DNA of 64,000 nt from Aciduricibacillus chroicocephali (GCF_030762805.1 NZ_CP129113.1:2666538-2730537), one strand, 5' to 3'; positions 36,867 through 46,784 are shown, numbered from the stretch's first letter. A program made the numbers and translations. The notes: a model not told the origin generated them from the sequence alone.

Positions 36867-37799
36867 TCACTGTTTTGGGGGAATTCGTTCCCGCAGGCGC
36901 AGCCCGATATCGAGAACTCCAATAAAACGGACAATGTAAAGAACAGGCGGCAAAATCAGCGCAATAATCGTAATGATTGCCGGCCAGACCGTGGCAATCT
37001 TCTTTTTCCAACTGAAGTGGAACAAGAAGGAGATTCCTTGTAAAATCACAAGGACTTCAAGCAGAATCATTGCATTGGTAGCAATGATATAGAGAACCGT
37101 CCCAGGCTCTCTTACAGCGAATGCAAAGACAATTGCAGCCAAGTACAACCATACAACCCCAGAAGGCAGCTGCAAATCCCTGAATCTTGGGAACTTCAGC
37201 TTTTTGCCATCAATACGATTTAATAGCTTGAATGCAAGCCATGTCACAATGAACGCTGCGACTCCTGAAGTGAGAATAAGACTGGCTGGAACAAGATCCT
37301 TAATCAGATTTGCTTGACTTAAGAAAAGGTCTGCTTGTTCCTTGGAAGCTCCTGTGCTCTCCAGCATCTTTATGCTCGTCTTCGTATACTGGTTCACTGC
37401 CTCATCAACTAGTTTAAGCACATTTACTTGGAAGAGCAATTGTGCTGCGGCCATCATGACAACAGTAGAAGCTGCAAAGCCGGCTGTACCTTTCATAACG
37501 GCCTCGTATGGGCTTGCTTTTTTAAAAATCGCATGCCCGATCAGCACGCCCCCAATTCCCGTTGCAAAAGCAATAGGTATGGATACAGGCGGTACAATAA
37601 ATGCAGAAATGATTAGAGCACCTGCAATAATGAGCAGGGAAGACTGCAAACCATGCCGTGCCGCATATATGACAAAAGGCAGCGGTGTGACGAGGAGAAT
37701 AAAAATCCGGATCACAGGGACAAATAGTGAAGCGACGAGCAAAATCGCAAATATCCCAATCATCAGGGCACCCTCGGTCACTTTCCTCGATTGATTCAT
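36867..37799 (-). CDS. yybS: YybS-family (DUF2232) membrane protein
   Basis: This 310-residue integral membrane protein has about eight hydrophobic segments, with the first at about 10-33 (EGALMIGIFAILLVASLFVP). The sequence and the position directly upstream of gdpP-rplI identify YybS (DUF2232). Its function is not established; the family resembles small-molecule transporter membrane subunits. An intergenic distance of 57 bases to gdpP suggests one operon. Confidence 0.9.
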   Translation of the reverse strand: MNQSRKVTEGALMIGIFAILLVASLFVPVIRIFILLVTPLPFVIYAARHGLQSSLLIIAGALIISAFIVPPVSIPIAFATGIGGVLIGHAIFKKASPYEAVMKGTAGFAASTVVMMAAAQLLFQVNVLKLVDEAVNQYTKTSIKMLESTGASKEQADLFLSQANLIKDLVPASLILTSGVAAFIVTWLAFKLLNRIDGKKLKFPRFRDLQLPSGVVWLYLAAIVFAFAVREPGTVLYIIATNAMILLEVLVILQGISFLFHFSWKKKIATVWPAIITIIALILPPVLYIVRFIGVLDIGLRLRERIPPKQ

Positions 37800-37970
37800 T
37801 TTTTCACCTCTTGCATGGCACTAAGTCCATGCATATTCTTATTGTGCAATTTAATTATATAAAGTTGCGAACTATTATAATATGATAACAGATTTTACAG
37901 CAAATATGTTAACAGAAGCCGTCTGTTCTAATGATATACTGGACTCAAACAGATGTGGAGGGTCGATTGC

Positions 37971-38471
37971 ATGCAATTGTGGGGAATTTTCCTATTCAGC
38001 TCACAGCTTCCCAGCAAAAAGGCTATGTTCAAACTGAACCGAACTGGGATGGACTGGGCAATTATTTACCTTTGTATCATGACAGCAATCATTTCAATTC
38101 CAGGATTCTTCAGCTCCGATCAGTTCGACTTCGGACTAAACCTAGTCTTCCGGCTAATATATTTTTTTATATTTTATTATATACCGCTCCTTCTTATGGT
38201 AATTCTCGCCCTTTCCATCATTTCTTGGGCCGCACTCTTGATTGCGAAATGGCAGCAACGTAAATTCCGCTTTCAGACAATGTGGAAGCTTGGTGTGTTT
38301 GCTGCAACTTGGCCTGTCATGGTCTGCACTGTGATTTCTTTCACTTCACTATCGGCATGGCTTATGGTCCTCGTGTCCAGCCTATTTATTTTCCTCCAGC
38401 TTTGTATCATGATTCAGCACTATCCTCCACGACGAAGCAAAGAGCATAATAAAGGACGTGAATCTGTATGA
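37971..38471 (+). CDS. Small membrane protein of unknown function
   Basis: This 166-residue protein begins at ATG 37971, preceded by GGAGGG; a longer frame to 37953 has no ribosome site. It has about four membrane segments (IIYLCIMTAIISIPGFF, LIYFFIFYYIPLLLMVILAL, FAATWPVMVCTVISF, WLMVLVSSLFIFLQLCIM) and a basic tail. I do not recognise the family with confidence; the layout resembles DUF1189. It is a single-gene unit divergent from yybS. Confidence 0.72.
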   Translation: MQLWGIFLFSSQLPSKKAMFKLNRTGMDWAIIYLCIMTAIISIPGFFSSDQFDFGLNLVFRLIYFFIFYYIPLLLMVILALSIISWAALLIAKWQQRKFRFQTMWKLGVFAATWPVMVCTVISFTSLSAWLMVLVSSLFIFLQLCIMIQHYPPRRSKEHNKGRESV

Positions 38472-38490
38472 ATGATTCGCGTCCTTTTTT
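38450..38490 (+). terminator. Intrinsic terminator overlapping the end of the 37971 gene
   Basis: AAGGACGTGAATC pairs with GATTCGCGTCCTT and is followed by TTTTTT. The stop codon lies within the hairpin loop region. Confidence 0.8.
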
Positions 38491-38618
38491 GCTGGCTGCA
38501 GCTGTTTTAATGGCAGATTCTTTGTACTTTCTGGATTATTCCTTATAGTTGTTGATCTATTCTAACGGCTGCATCATTTATTCTGCTCTCTTAGCGCAGA
38601 ATTCTAACACTTTTATAA

Positions 38619-38657
38619 AAATACCCGGTGTCAGTTCCCTTCTGACTCCGGGTATTT
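38619..38657 (-). terminator. Intrinsic terminator of the GtrII-like gene
   Basis: AATACCCGG-TGTCAGT pairs with TGACT-CCGGGTATT around a short loop; on the minus strand it runs into TTTTT. It begins 3 bases past the stop. Confidence 0.85.
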
Positions 38658-38659
38658 AA

Positions 38660-40150
38660 TCATTTCGAAAGACGAACAACCATCGTATGATCAATTACTT
38701 TTACATAATCACCGTATGGATAGGCATTCATTTTCTTAAAATCTGTACTCTTTCTGATCTGTGCCTTTTTCTCCTCATCAGCAATTTCATATGGTCTGCC
38801 GAGATAGTAGTTGAAGAAACGTACATAATGGTCTTCAAAGCTAAGAAAAGCATCCGAGGAAGCACCCATGATCACGGGCAGTGTCTTAATATTATCTGAC
38901 TCCTTTTGCGCCTTCCCATATATATAGATTTCATGAATGGAACCATCATTTAAAGCATCCATCCGATTCATAATCTCATTTGCAGTAAAATAGGACTTTT
39001 CATAGCTCATCTGCATTTGTGTATAAGCGATGTTTGCATTTACGAAATTATGATAACTCAATAATGCAAAGACAGGGATCACCGTATAAACAATTACCTT
39101 TGGAATTCGGATTTTCAGCTTTGTCAGCATAAGAACAGCAAGGAAATATATAAAATAACTATTAATCATCATCAGTGTATGATATTGGACACTTTCAGAG
39201 ACATAATAGTAAATATGAGTTGCGACAAAAAGGGCTAGCCCAAAAAATACGAGTCCGATCAGTTTGCCAATTTTAAATCTATTCATTAAAATGACGATAA
39301 ATGTCAGCAAGATAAGAAGGACTAGGAATATAGCATTTAATAGAAGATAAAATGAGAATTCCTTGGAACCCATGAATAACAGACCGAGCGTCTTGAATGT
39401 TTTTACAAATGCCTGTACATATCCTTCTGCATCCAACAAACCGACACTGTTCACACCTTGATAGTTAGACAGTTCCAACCCCCAGAAAGTAAGGTTCAGC
39501 TTATTGACAACGAAGTAGACAATACCTCCAATTATGACACTCAGACTGAACTTCCTAATGACCCTCAACAGATTGACAAAATGCTCTTCATCAAGAAGAT
39601 AACGTTTGAATATATAAAGCAGAAAAACAATAATAGCTGTACTTAGATAAACTTGGTAAATCCCCATACTGAGGCTAATCAGGAGCCCCGATAGCAATAA
39701 AGTTCTTCTTCCCCTGACAGAGATGTACACAGCAAGAATACCAAGTAAAAAACTTAGAAAATAAACATCGGCCCACTCCATGTACGCAAAAGTAGCTGTA
39801 ACGGCTGGAAAGCTTGTCAATAGAACAGATGCCAATACAATATACAATGGTTTTTCAATCTCAAAAAGGTCTGTTAGCAAAGCAACCGACAGCGATAAAA
39901 ACAAAAGTGAAAGCAGAGCAACGACCCAAGGCAGTGAGTACTCCGAAGATATTGTATTAGCCAATGGGCCAGATAACCATCTACCTGTATGAGACATGCC
40001 CCTTATACTGGCTTTAATCAGATACATGCTGTCCCAGTTCGGCAAATGATTTACAAACTTGTACATATGAATTAGTAAACCAGATAAGACTGTCGCCACC
40101 ATGGCAATCAGTGTTGATCTCTTTTTAAAAAATACTTTTATTGACCCCAC
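38660..40150 (-). CDS. GtrII-like membrane glucosyltransferase
   Basis: This 496-residue protein has about eleven membrane segments and resembles the Glucos_trans_II (GtrII) family, which transfers glucose from a lipid carrier onto surface polymers. Supporting segments are NWDSMYLIKASIRGMSHTGRW (here shortened) near the N-terminus with the conserved WD and GRW, FAYMEWADVYFLSFLLGILA, and SMGIYQVYLST. The GTG at 40150 was chosen for its AAGGGG site; an ATG at 40183 has none. Likely acceptors are teichoic acids or surface glycans. The usual partner genes (flippase GtrA, transferase GtrB) are not adjacent, and neighbours are unrelated, which suggests acquisition. Confidence 0.78.
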   Translation of the reverse strand: MGSIKVFFKKRSTLIAMVATVLSGLLIHMYKFVNHLPNWDSMYLIKASIRGMSHTGRWLSGPLANTISSEYSLPWVVALLSLLFLSLSVALLTDLFEIEKPLYIVLASVLLTSFPAVTATFAYMEWADVYFLSFLLGILAVYISVRGRRTLLLSGLLISLSMGIYQVYLSTAIIVFLLYIFKRYLLDEEHFVNLLRVIRKFSLSVIIGGIVYFVVNKLNLTFWGLELSNYQGVNSVGLLDAEGYVQAFVKTFKTLGLLFMGSKEFSFYLLLNAIFLVLLILLTFIVILMNRFKIGKLIGLVFFGLALFVATHIYYYVSESVQYHTLMMINSYFIYFLAVLMLTKLKIRIPKVIVYTVIPVFALLSYHNFVNANIAYTQMQMSYEKSYFTANEIMNRMDALNDGSIHEIYIYGKAQKESDNIKTLPVIMGASSDAFLSFEDHYVRFFNYYLGRPYEIADEEKKAQIRKSTDFKKMNAYPYGDYVKVIDHTMVVRLSK

Positions 40151-40477
40151 AATTTTTCCCCTTTTATGTATGTCTCCCTCCATAATAGTAAAAAAGCTCT
40201 TATGTCACAACCTTAATTGTTTTTTTCTTCCGCCTGACTCATTAAATTGAAGTTATAGAAAAAAGGCTCACCTTAACCCCTGTTAATATGCATTATTGAA
40301 AGTAAGAGGGATTTGTTGTGAACCACATTCGATAAAAATATAGGAGTTCTAAATTATTACTGGCCAGGCCTCTTATCATGAAGAGGATTAGGTTATCACG
40401 AAGTCCGACAAAATTATATAAACAGAAAAGACTTACTAACCTGTTTCTCTTGCGGATTAAGCTTTAAGGCAAGTGCT

Positions 40478-41152
40478 TTATAGCTGCTTGGGTAAACGTT
40501 CTGGGGTTTCAATACAATCACCGGTTACACTAAGTTCATAAGTTTTGCCTTGATAAATAAATTTAAAAATCCCTTTATTGAAGTCCGTACCGGTTTCTTT
40601 ATAAAAAATACCTTCATGAAGAAAGTCTCCTGGATGGTGAAAGCTAAGACGAATGTCTTTTGAGTCCTTATCTTGCACAAGGTAGCAACGGACCCCTTTA
40701 TCATACATAGCGTCTTCTCGATTCTTGATCGTTCTATCTACAGCAACAATATGAATGTCTGCAAAAGTCAGTTCACGTAATAACGCATTCGTAAAGGAGC
40801 CTTTGGTAATCTCTTCCCAGCGATTTTGCGGAGATTGCCCAATAATCACTTGTGTAATGTCATAGGTGTTGACAACCTCGGCAATAGCCTTGGTGGAGCT
40901 TCTCTTTTCGTTATCGCGAACGATAAATTCCTCTGCATCGAGCTGTTCAGATAAATGTGACCACTCTTTAATAAAATCAGACTTTTCCGCATCGAATTCA
41001 TCTTGCGGGAGAGAATCAACAGTAAGGACGAACAACGGGCAGTCGAGCAAACTAGCTAGTTTATGTCCTCTTTTAATCAATCTTTCACCATTTGGTCCGT
41101 AAAAAACACAGACTAGTATCTTCTCGTCCATACGACCCTTTGCCATCTTCAT
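40478..41152 (-). CDS. KdpD-type universal-stress-domain protein
   Basis: This is a 224-residue soluble protein. ATG at 41152 was chosen because GAGGTGAT lies 7 bases upstream. Residues about 10-140 form a Usp-like domain of the type in KdpD sensors (ILVCVFYGPNGERLIKRG, TQVIIGQSPQNRWEEITKGS), and the remaining 80 residues are a small unrecognised domain. No kinase domain follows, so it is not a KdpD kinase. It is divergent from the mrp operon 206 bases away, and a link to ion or c-di-AMP signalling is a context guess. The 327-base gap 40151-40477 holds nothing I can support. Confidence 0.8.
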   Translation of the reverse strand: MKMAKGRMDEKILVCVFYGPNGERLIKRGHKLASLLDCPLFVLTVDSLPQDEFDAEKSDFIKEWSHLSEQLDAEEFIVRDNEKRSSTKAIAEVVNTYDITQVIIGQSPQNRWEEITKGSFTNALLRELTFADIHIVAVDRTIKNREDAMYDKGVRCYLVQDKDSKDIRLSFHHPGDFLHEGIFYKETGTDFNKGIFKFIYQGKTYELSVTGDCIETPERLPKQL

Positions 41153-41357
41153 TTTTTCCATCACCTCAATTATTACCTTTGCTCTCAGATTGCATATAGC
41201 ATACAGGAATCAATACAAATTAGCTATAGAAGCTAAAATTCGAATTGTGACAATTTCGTATCTTTTCGGATGATTGGGTGGAAAATGCTTTATAATTAAC
41301 TTAATCATCGTTTTTCCCTTGCTTCAAGCATAGGAAAAAGGTGAAATTGCATATCGT

Positions 41358-43766
41358 TTGGAGTGGTTGCCTTTGATTCCAATCTTCTTAATTATTGCCA
41401 CACCGTTTATAGCAGCATTTCTCATCCTTATTTCGCGAAACACAATCGCGAAAAATTACCTCGGGTGGTTTGTACTTGCCTTTCCGCTGATACTATTTGC
41501 TTCTCTCTGTACGTATATCCCTTCAATTTCCAAGGGAAAGAACTTTATAGAAACCGTGCAGTGGATTCCATCATTTGATTTATACCTCTCAGCCTATGCA
41601 GACGGTCTTTCCCTGCTATTCGGTCTTCTGATCACTGGAATTGGAAGCCTTGTCATTCTCTACTCCATTTACTATATGAAATCTGAACAGTCGCTTCATG
41701 TATTCTATATATACCTATTGCTCTTCATGGGTGCGATGCTCGGGGTAGTCTTTTCAGATCATATGCTCGTCCTTTATACGTTCTGGGAACTGACTAGTGT
41801 TACTTCCTTCCTGCTGATTGCCTTTTGGTATCATCGCAAACGTTCTCGTTACGGTGCTCTTAAATCCATGTTGATAACCGTCTTCGGAGGGATTGGCATG
41901 CTTGTCGCCTTCCTGATGATTCATCAAGTTACTGGTACATTTAGTATCCGCGAAACAATCGAGCAGGTGAACATCCTGCAAAACCATCCTTTGTTTGTAC
42001 CCGTGATGCTTCTTCTCTTGTTTGGAGCATTTACGAAGTCTGCTCAATTTCCATTCCACATTTGGCTCCCCGATGCAATGGAAGCACCAACGCCTGTTAG
42101 TAGCTATCTGCACTCTGCTACGATGGTCAAGGCTGGAATTTTCCTTGTTGCTCGCTTTACGCCTCTCTTTGGCGGAAGTACACTCTGGTTCTGGATTATC
42201 ACGGTTACAGGGATGGTCACAATGCTATGGGGTTCTTTCATTGCAATCAGGCAACGAGATCTTAAAGCATTGCTTGCGTACTCCACAGTCAGTCAGCTTG
42301 GTCTGATAATGAGTCTGCTTGGCATCGGTTCGTATGCATTGCATACAGGAAATATCGGCCTGACAGGCTTTTCTGGAACAGCACTTTTTGCAGCTCTATT
42401 CCACCTTATCAACCACTCCACCTTTAAAGGTTCATTATTCATGGTCGTCGGAATTGTTGATTCTACTGTGGGGACAAGAGATCTAAAAAGACTCGGTGGC
42501 CTGTATATCATGATGCCGATCACATTTGTTATCACCCTTATCAGCAGCTTTTCAATGGCTGGTCTGCCACCCTTCAACGGATTCCTGAGTAAAGAAATGT
42601 TTTTCACCGAGGTGTTGAAGGTGAACGAGCTAAGTATATTCTCTTTAGAAACATGGGGTATTTTCTTGCCAGTCATAGCTGTTGCAGCAAGTGTGATGAC
42701 ATTTGTCTATTCAATGATTATTGTATTCCAGACATTTTTAGGTAAGCATCAACCCGACTTGCTTAACCAAAAGGCGAAAGAAGCTCCGATTGGCATGCTC
42801 ATTGCTCCGGCACTTCTCGCAATAATCATCATATTGATTTTCATCTGGCCGAACGTTCTCGGCGACTACATCATTTACCCGGCACTCTTAAGCATAATGC
42901 CAAGTGCTCCGCAAATGAATCCGCTTACAATATCAGTCTGGCATGGCTGGACGCCTGAACTGTTCATGACTTTTGCTGTTATCTTGCTTGGCATCTTAAT
43001 TACTGCTTTTCTTTCCGTTTGGAAAAAAATATATCGATTGCTCCCAGACGGATTGACAATCGATGCTCTTTATCAAAAAATACTCAGTTCTCTTGAACAC
43101 ATTGCGGGTAGTAGTACACGTCTCTACATGACCGGGTATACGACTGACTATCTGGTCTATGTGTATGTCTCGTTTGCTCTTCTCATCAGTCCAATGCTAT
43201 TTGTACAAGGCGGATTCCAGATTGACTTTTCGCGTGATGCACCTCTAGAGCTTTTTGAGGTGATCATGACCGCTGTAATGATTACTTCAGCAATCGGTAT
43301 TGTCCTTTCAAGAACACGGCTTACATCAGTCATTTTCAATGGAGTTCTAGGTTATTCCATTTCCTTCTTCTTCGTGTTGTTCCGTGCACCAGATCTTGCG
43401 CTCACCCAACTTGTTGTCGAAACCGTAACGACAGCCTTGTTTCTTGCGAGTTTCTACTTCCTGCCTTCTCTTAAAATTGAGAACACAACTAAGAAGAAAC
43501 GTGTTTCAAAATTACTAATCGCAACAGCAACAGGTACGATTTTCACAATTACAGCTCTTGCTGTGAAGAGCTTTGTTCAATTTGATTCCATTTCTTCATT
43601 CTTTGAAGACTCCGTCCAACTTTCTGGCGGAGAGAACATAGTTAATGCAATTCTAGGCGATTTCCGAGCCTTTGATACGATGCTCGAAGCAATTGTATTG
43701 TTTATTGCAGGTCTCGGTGTCTATGTTCTTATTAAAGTGACAGGACATAGGAGGGAGAACAGATGA
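41358..43766 (+). CDS. mrpA: Na+/H+ antiporter subunit MrpA (with MbhE-like C-terminus)
   Basis: MrpA, 802 residues, is the largest subunit of the Mrp cation/proton antiporter and is related to complex I NuoL. About twenty membrane segments are present. The antiporter core (NuoL-like) covers roughly 55-500 with the lysine-containing segment FTKSAQFPFHIWLPDAM and the loop APTPVSSYLHSATMVKAG; the C-terminal part (about 650-800) is the MbhE/DUF4040-like region. TTG at 41358 is the only start compatible with homologues, although its ribosome site AAGGTG is 13 bases off. The gene leads mrpABCDEFG and overlaps mrpB by 4 bases. Confidence 0.96.
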   Translation: MEWLPLIPIFLIIATPFIAAFLILISRNTIAKNYLGWFVLAFPLILFASLCTYIPSISKGKNFIETVQWIPSFDLYLSAYADGLSLLFGLLITGIGSLVILYSIYYMKSEQSLHVFYIYLLLFMGAMLGVVFSDHMLVLYTFWELTSVTSFLLIAFWYHRKRSRYGALKSMLITVFGGIGMLVAFLMIHQVTGTFSIRETIEQVNILQNHPLFVPVMLLLLFGAFTKSAQFPFHIWLPDAMEAPTPVSSYLHSATMVKAGIFLVARFTPLFGGSTLWFWIITVTGMVTMLWGSFIAIRQRDLKALLAYSTVSQLGLIMSLLGIGSYALHTGNIGLTGFSGTALFAALFHLINHSTFKGSLFMVVGIVDSTVGTRDLKRLGGLYIMMPITFVITLISSFSMAGLPPFNGFLSKEMFFTEVLKVNELSIFSLETWGIFLPVIAVAASVMTFVYSMIIVFQTFLGKHQPDLLNQKAKEAPIGMLIAPALLAIIIILIFIWPNVLGDYIIYPALLSIMPSAPQMNPLTISVWHGWTPELFMTFAVILLGILITAFLSVWKKIYRLLPDGLTIDALYQKILSSLEHIAGSSTRLYMTGYTTDYLVYVYVSFALLISPMLFVQGGFQIDFSRDAPLELFEVIMTAVMITSAIGIVLSRTRLTSVIFNGVLGYSISFFFVLFRAPDLALTQLVVETVTTALFLASFYFLPSLKIENTTKKKRVSKLLIATATGTIFTITALAVKSFVQFDSISSFFEDSVQLSGGENIVNAILGDFRAFDTMLEAIVLFIAGLGVYVLIKVTGHRRENR

Positions 43767-44185
43767 AAATAAATGATGTCATACTGCGAGCTGCTGCAAA
43801 AATTGTCGTTTTCATCATATTGACATTTGCAGTCTACCTTTTCTTCTCTGGGCATGACGGGCCAGGTGGTGGGTTCGTCGGCGGCCTCATGCTTGGGTCA
43901 GCCCTTGTCTTGCTCCTACTCGCCTTTGATATAGAAACAATAACAAGAGGGTTGCCCATTGACCTTAAGATTGTAGCAGCAGTCGGTGCTCTTATTGTCG
44001 TAGGGACAGGTGCCGCTGCTCTAATCTTTGACAAGCCTTTTTTGAACATGAGTTCCTTCAAACTGCACCTGCCCATTTTCAACCAAGTGAAAATCAGCAC
44101 GATGACATTGTTTGAAGCCGGTGTAGCACTCGCAGTCTTCGGTGTTGTCGTAACTATAATTACAAGCATAAGCAAGGATGTTTAG
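43763..44185 (+). CDS. mrpB: Na+/H+ antiporter subunit MrpB
   Basis: MrpB has 140 residues and four membrane segments. The motif GHDGPGGGFVGGLMLGSALV after the first helix is typical of the MnhB family. It is required for assembly of the Mrp complex. ATG at 43763 overlaps mrpA and is preceded by AGGAGGG; mrpC starts 3 bases after its stop. Confidence 0.96.
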   Translation: MKINDVILRAAAKIVVFIILTFAVYLFFSGHDGPGGGFVGGLMLGSALVLLLLAFDIETITRGLPIDLKIVAAVGALIVVGTGAAALIFDKPFLNMSSFKLHLPIFNQVKISTMTLFEAGVALAVFGVVVTIITSISKDV

Positions 44186-44188
44186 CCT

Positions 44189-44527
44189 ATGGAAACTATG
44201 ATGATTATCCTATCCGGGGTTCTTGTAACTGTCGGAACCTATTTGTTACTGTCAAAATCACTCCTTAGAGTCATCCTTGGGACCTCTGTGCTTTCCCACG
44301 CTGTCCACATTCTATTAATGGCGCTAGGCGGTTTGAAGACAGGGCGTGAACCCCTTGTCGGCAAGCCGGAGGACGCCTATGTCGACGCGCTGCCGCAAGC
44401 ACTTATTTTAACCGCTATTGTAATCGGTTTCGCGGTCACTGCCATATTCCTTGTCGTTGCCTACAAGACCTATCAGGAGACAGGTTACGACCAGATTGAT
44501 CAGCTAAGGAGGTCGAATCATGAATAA
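44189..44527 (+). CDS. mrpC: Na+/H+ antiporter subunit MrpC
   Basis: MrpC has 112 residues with three membrane helices and is homologous to NuoK of complex I. Key features are LRVILGTSVLSHAVHILLM, DALPQALILTAIVIGFAVTA, the latter including the conserved region around the second half of NuoK. It overlaps mrpD by 8 bases. Confidence 0.96.
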   Translation: METMMIILSGVLVTVGTYLLLSKSLLRVILGTSVLSHAVHILLMALGGLKTGREPLVGKPEDAYVDALPQALILTAIVIGFAVTAIFLVVAYKTYQETGYDQIDQLRRSNHE

Positions 44528-46001
44528 CATCATTGTACTGCCGGTACTCGTTCCGCTCCTTACGGCCATAACGCTTGTCTTTTTCAGGAGATACATCCAT
44601 TTGCAGCGATCAATTAGCGTTTTGGCCCTAATCATTACCTCAGGTATATCCATTTATGTTCTTGAAAAAATCCAGGTACACGGTGTACTGCGTCTCGACT
44701 TTGGAGGTTGGAAACCCCCGTACGGAATTTTATTCGTAGCTGATTCCTTTGCAATGCTGCTTGTTGCTGTTGGAAGCTTCGTAGCTGCAATTTGCTTAAT
44801 GTTTGCATTTGGATCAATTGGGAGAGACCTCGAGTCAAAGTATTTCTATTCATTCTCTCTGTTCCTTGTCGCAGGAGTAAACGGTTCCTTCTTAACCGGT
44901 GATCTGTTCAATCTTTTTGTTTGTTTTGAAGTGTTGCTTGTCGCTTCATATGTACTTCTCTTTATCGCTGGAGGCAAGAGTCAGCTTACAGCATCTATAA
45001 CTTACATTACGGTCAATGTAATTTCTTCATGGTTCTTCCTTGTGTCTATCGGCTTTTTATATGGCACAGTCGGCACTCTGAATATGGCCCATCTCTCAGA
45101 AAGAATCGCAGAAGCAGGGCAAACACCATTACTCACTACAATAAGCCTGCTGTTCCTGCTTGTATTCGGTATTAAAGCAGGTTTACTCCTATATATATGG
45201 CTGCCTGATTCGTACAGTGTACTGCCACCAGCGATTGCTGCTCTATTCGGGGCCCTTCTTACAAAAGTTGGAATCTATGCGGTTTTCCGCTTTTTCACCC
45301 TGCTTTTCTATCACGAACCACAAGTGACACACAAGCTGATAGGGATTCTAGCCGTTATAACTATTGTCGGTGGATGTCTCGGTTCTATAGCCTATCACAG
45401 TATTCAAAAGGTTATCGTATACAACGTCGTTATCGCTGTAGGCTTTATTTTTCTTGCTCTCGCTGTTTCAACAGAAGCCGCACTGCAAGGAGCCATTTAT
45501 TACCTTATGCACGATATGATTGTAAAAGCTCTTCTCTTCATGATTGGTGGAATGGTGGTAATTGCAACGGGCACAACACGAATGGAAAAGATGAGTGGAC
45601 TGATTGGTAATTACCCGCTTCTTGGTGTGCTTTATTTCATCACTATGCTCTCCCTTGCCGGAATTCCACCCTTTTCCGGATTCATAGGGAAGTTCCTGAT
45701 TGGTGAAGGCGCAATAGAAAACGGTTCTTATGTATTATTGGCTTTTGCCTTTTTATCAAGCTTACTCGTACTCTATTCGCTCGTTCGAGTGTTCCTCAGC
45801 TGTTTTTGGGGAGAGACGATTATTGGTGAGGATGAGAAGGTAAAGTTGCCTGCCAGTCTTTATATACCCTCTGTCATTCTTACAATCGGGACCATTGCTC
45901 TTGGTTTGGGAGCAGAGATATTTACCAGCTATGTAACAGCGGCGACTGATGTACTTATGAATCCTAAAATATATATTGAAGCTGTCTTAAACCGCAATTA
46001 A
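44520..46001 (+). CDS. mrpD: Na+/H+ antiporter subunit MrpD
   Basis: MrpD, 493 residues and about fourteen membrane segments, is the second antiporter-like subunit, related to NuoN/NuoM, and provides a proton path. Landmarks are FNLFVCFEVLLVASYVLLF with the conserved Glu, FGIKAGLLLYIWLPDSY with the conserved Lys, and LMHDMIVKALLFM. ATG at 44520 follows AAGGAGG within the end of mrpC. The gene is 16 bases ahead of mrpE. Confidence 0.96.
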   Translation: MNNIIVLPVLVPLLTAITLVFFRRYIHLQRSISVLALIITSGISIYVLEKIQVHGVLRLDFGGWKPPYGILFVADSFAMLLVAVGSFVAAICLMFAFGSIGRDLESKYFYSFSLFLVAGVNGSFLTGDLFNLFVCFEVLLVASYVLLFIAGGKSQLTASITYITVNVISSWFFLVSIGFLYGTVGTLNMAHLSERIAEAGQTPLLTTISLLFLLVFGIKAGLLLYIWLPDSYSVLPPAIAALFGALLTKVGIYAVFRFFTLLFYHEPQVTHKLIGILAVITIVGGCLGSIAYHSIQKVIVYNVVIAVGFIFLALAVSTEAALQGAIYYLMHDMIVKALLFMIGGMVVIATGTTRMEKMSGLIGNYPLLGVLYFITMLSLAGIPPFSGFIGKFLIGEGAIENGSYVLLAFAFLSSLLVLYSLVRVFLSCFWGETIIGEDEKVKLPASLYIPSVILTIGTIALGLGAEIFTSYVTAATDVLMNPKIYIEAVLNRN

Positions 46002-46017
46002 AAAGAGGTGAACGCTC

Positions 46018-46500
46018 ATGCCCATGCAATTTCTTCTGAACATATGTATCGCATTTCTATGGATGTTCCTTCAGGATGAGGCACATTTCAGCTTCTACAC
46101 GTTATCGGCCGGCTATGTCGTCGGAATTTTCATAGTCTTTCTGATGCACCGGTTTTTCGGTAAACCTTTCTATCTAAAGCGATTCTATGCAACGATGAAA
46201 CTTATTCTTATCTTTATCTCAGAGCTGTTTCACTCCAGTGCTTTCGTTATTAGATATATCGTCTCGCCTATTCGGAGAATGGAGCCTGGTATTTTCAGGT
46301 ACGAGACATCGCTTGAAGGGGAATGGGAAGTACCACTCCTAGCCATGCTCTTGACCCTGACTCCAGGATCAGTCGTCATGGAAGTAACACCTGAGGGTAA
46401 TGCTTTTTATATTCATGCGATGGACCTTTCTAGCTCAAAAGAAAATCTAATTCGCTCGCTAGGACGTTTTGAGAAGGCAATTATGGAGGTGACTCGCTAA
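46018..46500 (+). CDS. mrpE: Na+/H+ antiporter subunit MrpE
   Basis: MrpE (160 residues) has two or three N-terminal membrane helices followed by a cytoplasmic domain. The segment LLAMLLTLTPGSVVMEVTPEG is the family hallmark. The gene starts at ATG 46018 after AAGAGGTG and its stop TAA shares a base with the start of mrpF. Confidence 0.95.
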   Translation: MPMQFLLNICIAFLWMFLQDEAHFSFYTLSAGYVVGIFIVFLMHRFFGKPFYLKRFYATMKLILIFISELFHSSAFVIRYIVSPIRRMEPGIFRYETSLEGEWEVPLLAMLLTLTPGSVVMEVTPEGNAFYIHAMDLSSSKENLIRSLGRFEKAIMEVTR

Positions 46501-46784
46501 TGATTAACTATATTCTTATTGTCTCCGTTACACTATTTACCATAGCTATTGCTCTTGCGCTTTTAAGGATCATTCTTGGCCCAACTATCCCAGACCGTGT
46601 TGTCGCCATGGACATGATGGGTGTCAATGTTATCTCGGTCATTGCTACAGTCACTGTTCTTTTTAAAACGAAGGCATTTCTTGAATCTATTCTTGTCATC
46701 GGCCTTCTTGCCTTCATCAGCACAATTGCCCTATCCAGGTTCATAGAAAGGGGCGTTATTATTGAGCATAAGCGTAATCAGTGA
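46500..46784 (+). CDS. mrpF: Na+/H+ antiporter subunit MrpF
   Basis: MrpF, 94 residues, has three membrane helices. The central motif LGPTIPDRVVAMDMM with the conserved D-R and the following ISVIATVTVLF is typical of MnhF. It overlaps mrpE by one base and mrpG by 23 bases, so the subunits are coupled for stoichiometric synthesis. Confidence 0.95.
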   Translation: MINYILIVSVTLFTIAIALALLRIILGPTIPDRVVAMDMMGVNVISVIATVTVLFKTKAFLESILVIGLLAFISTIALSRFIERGVIIEHKRNQ

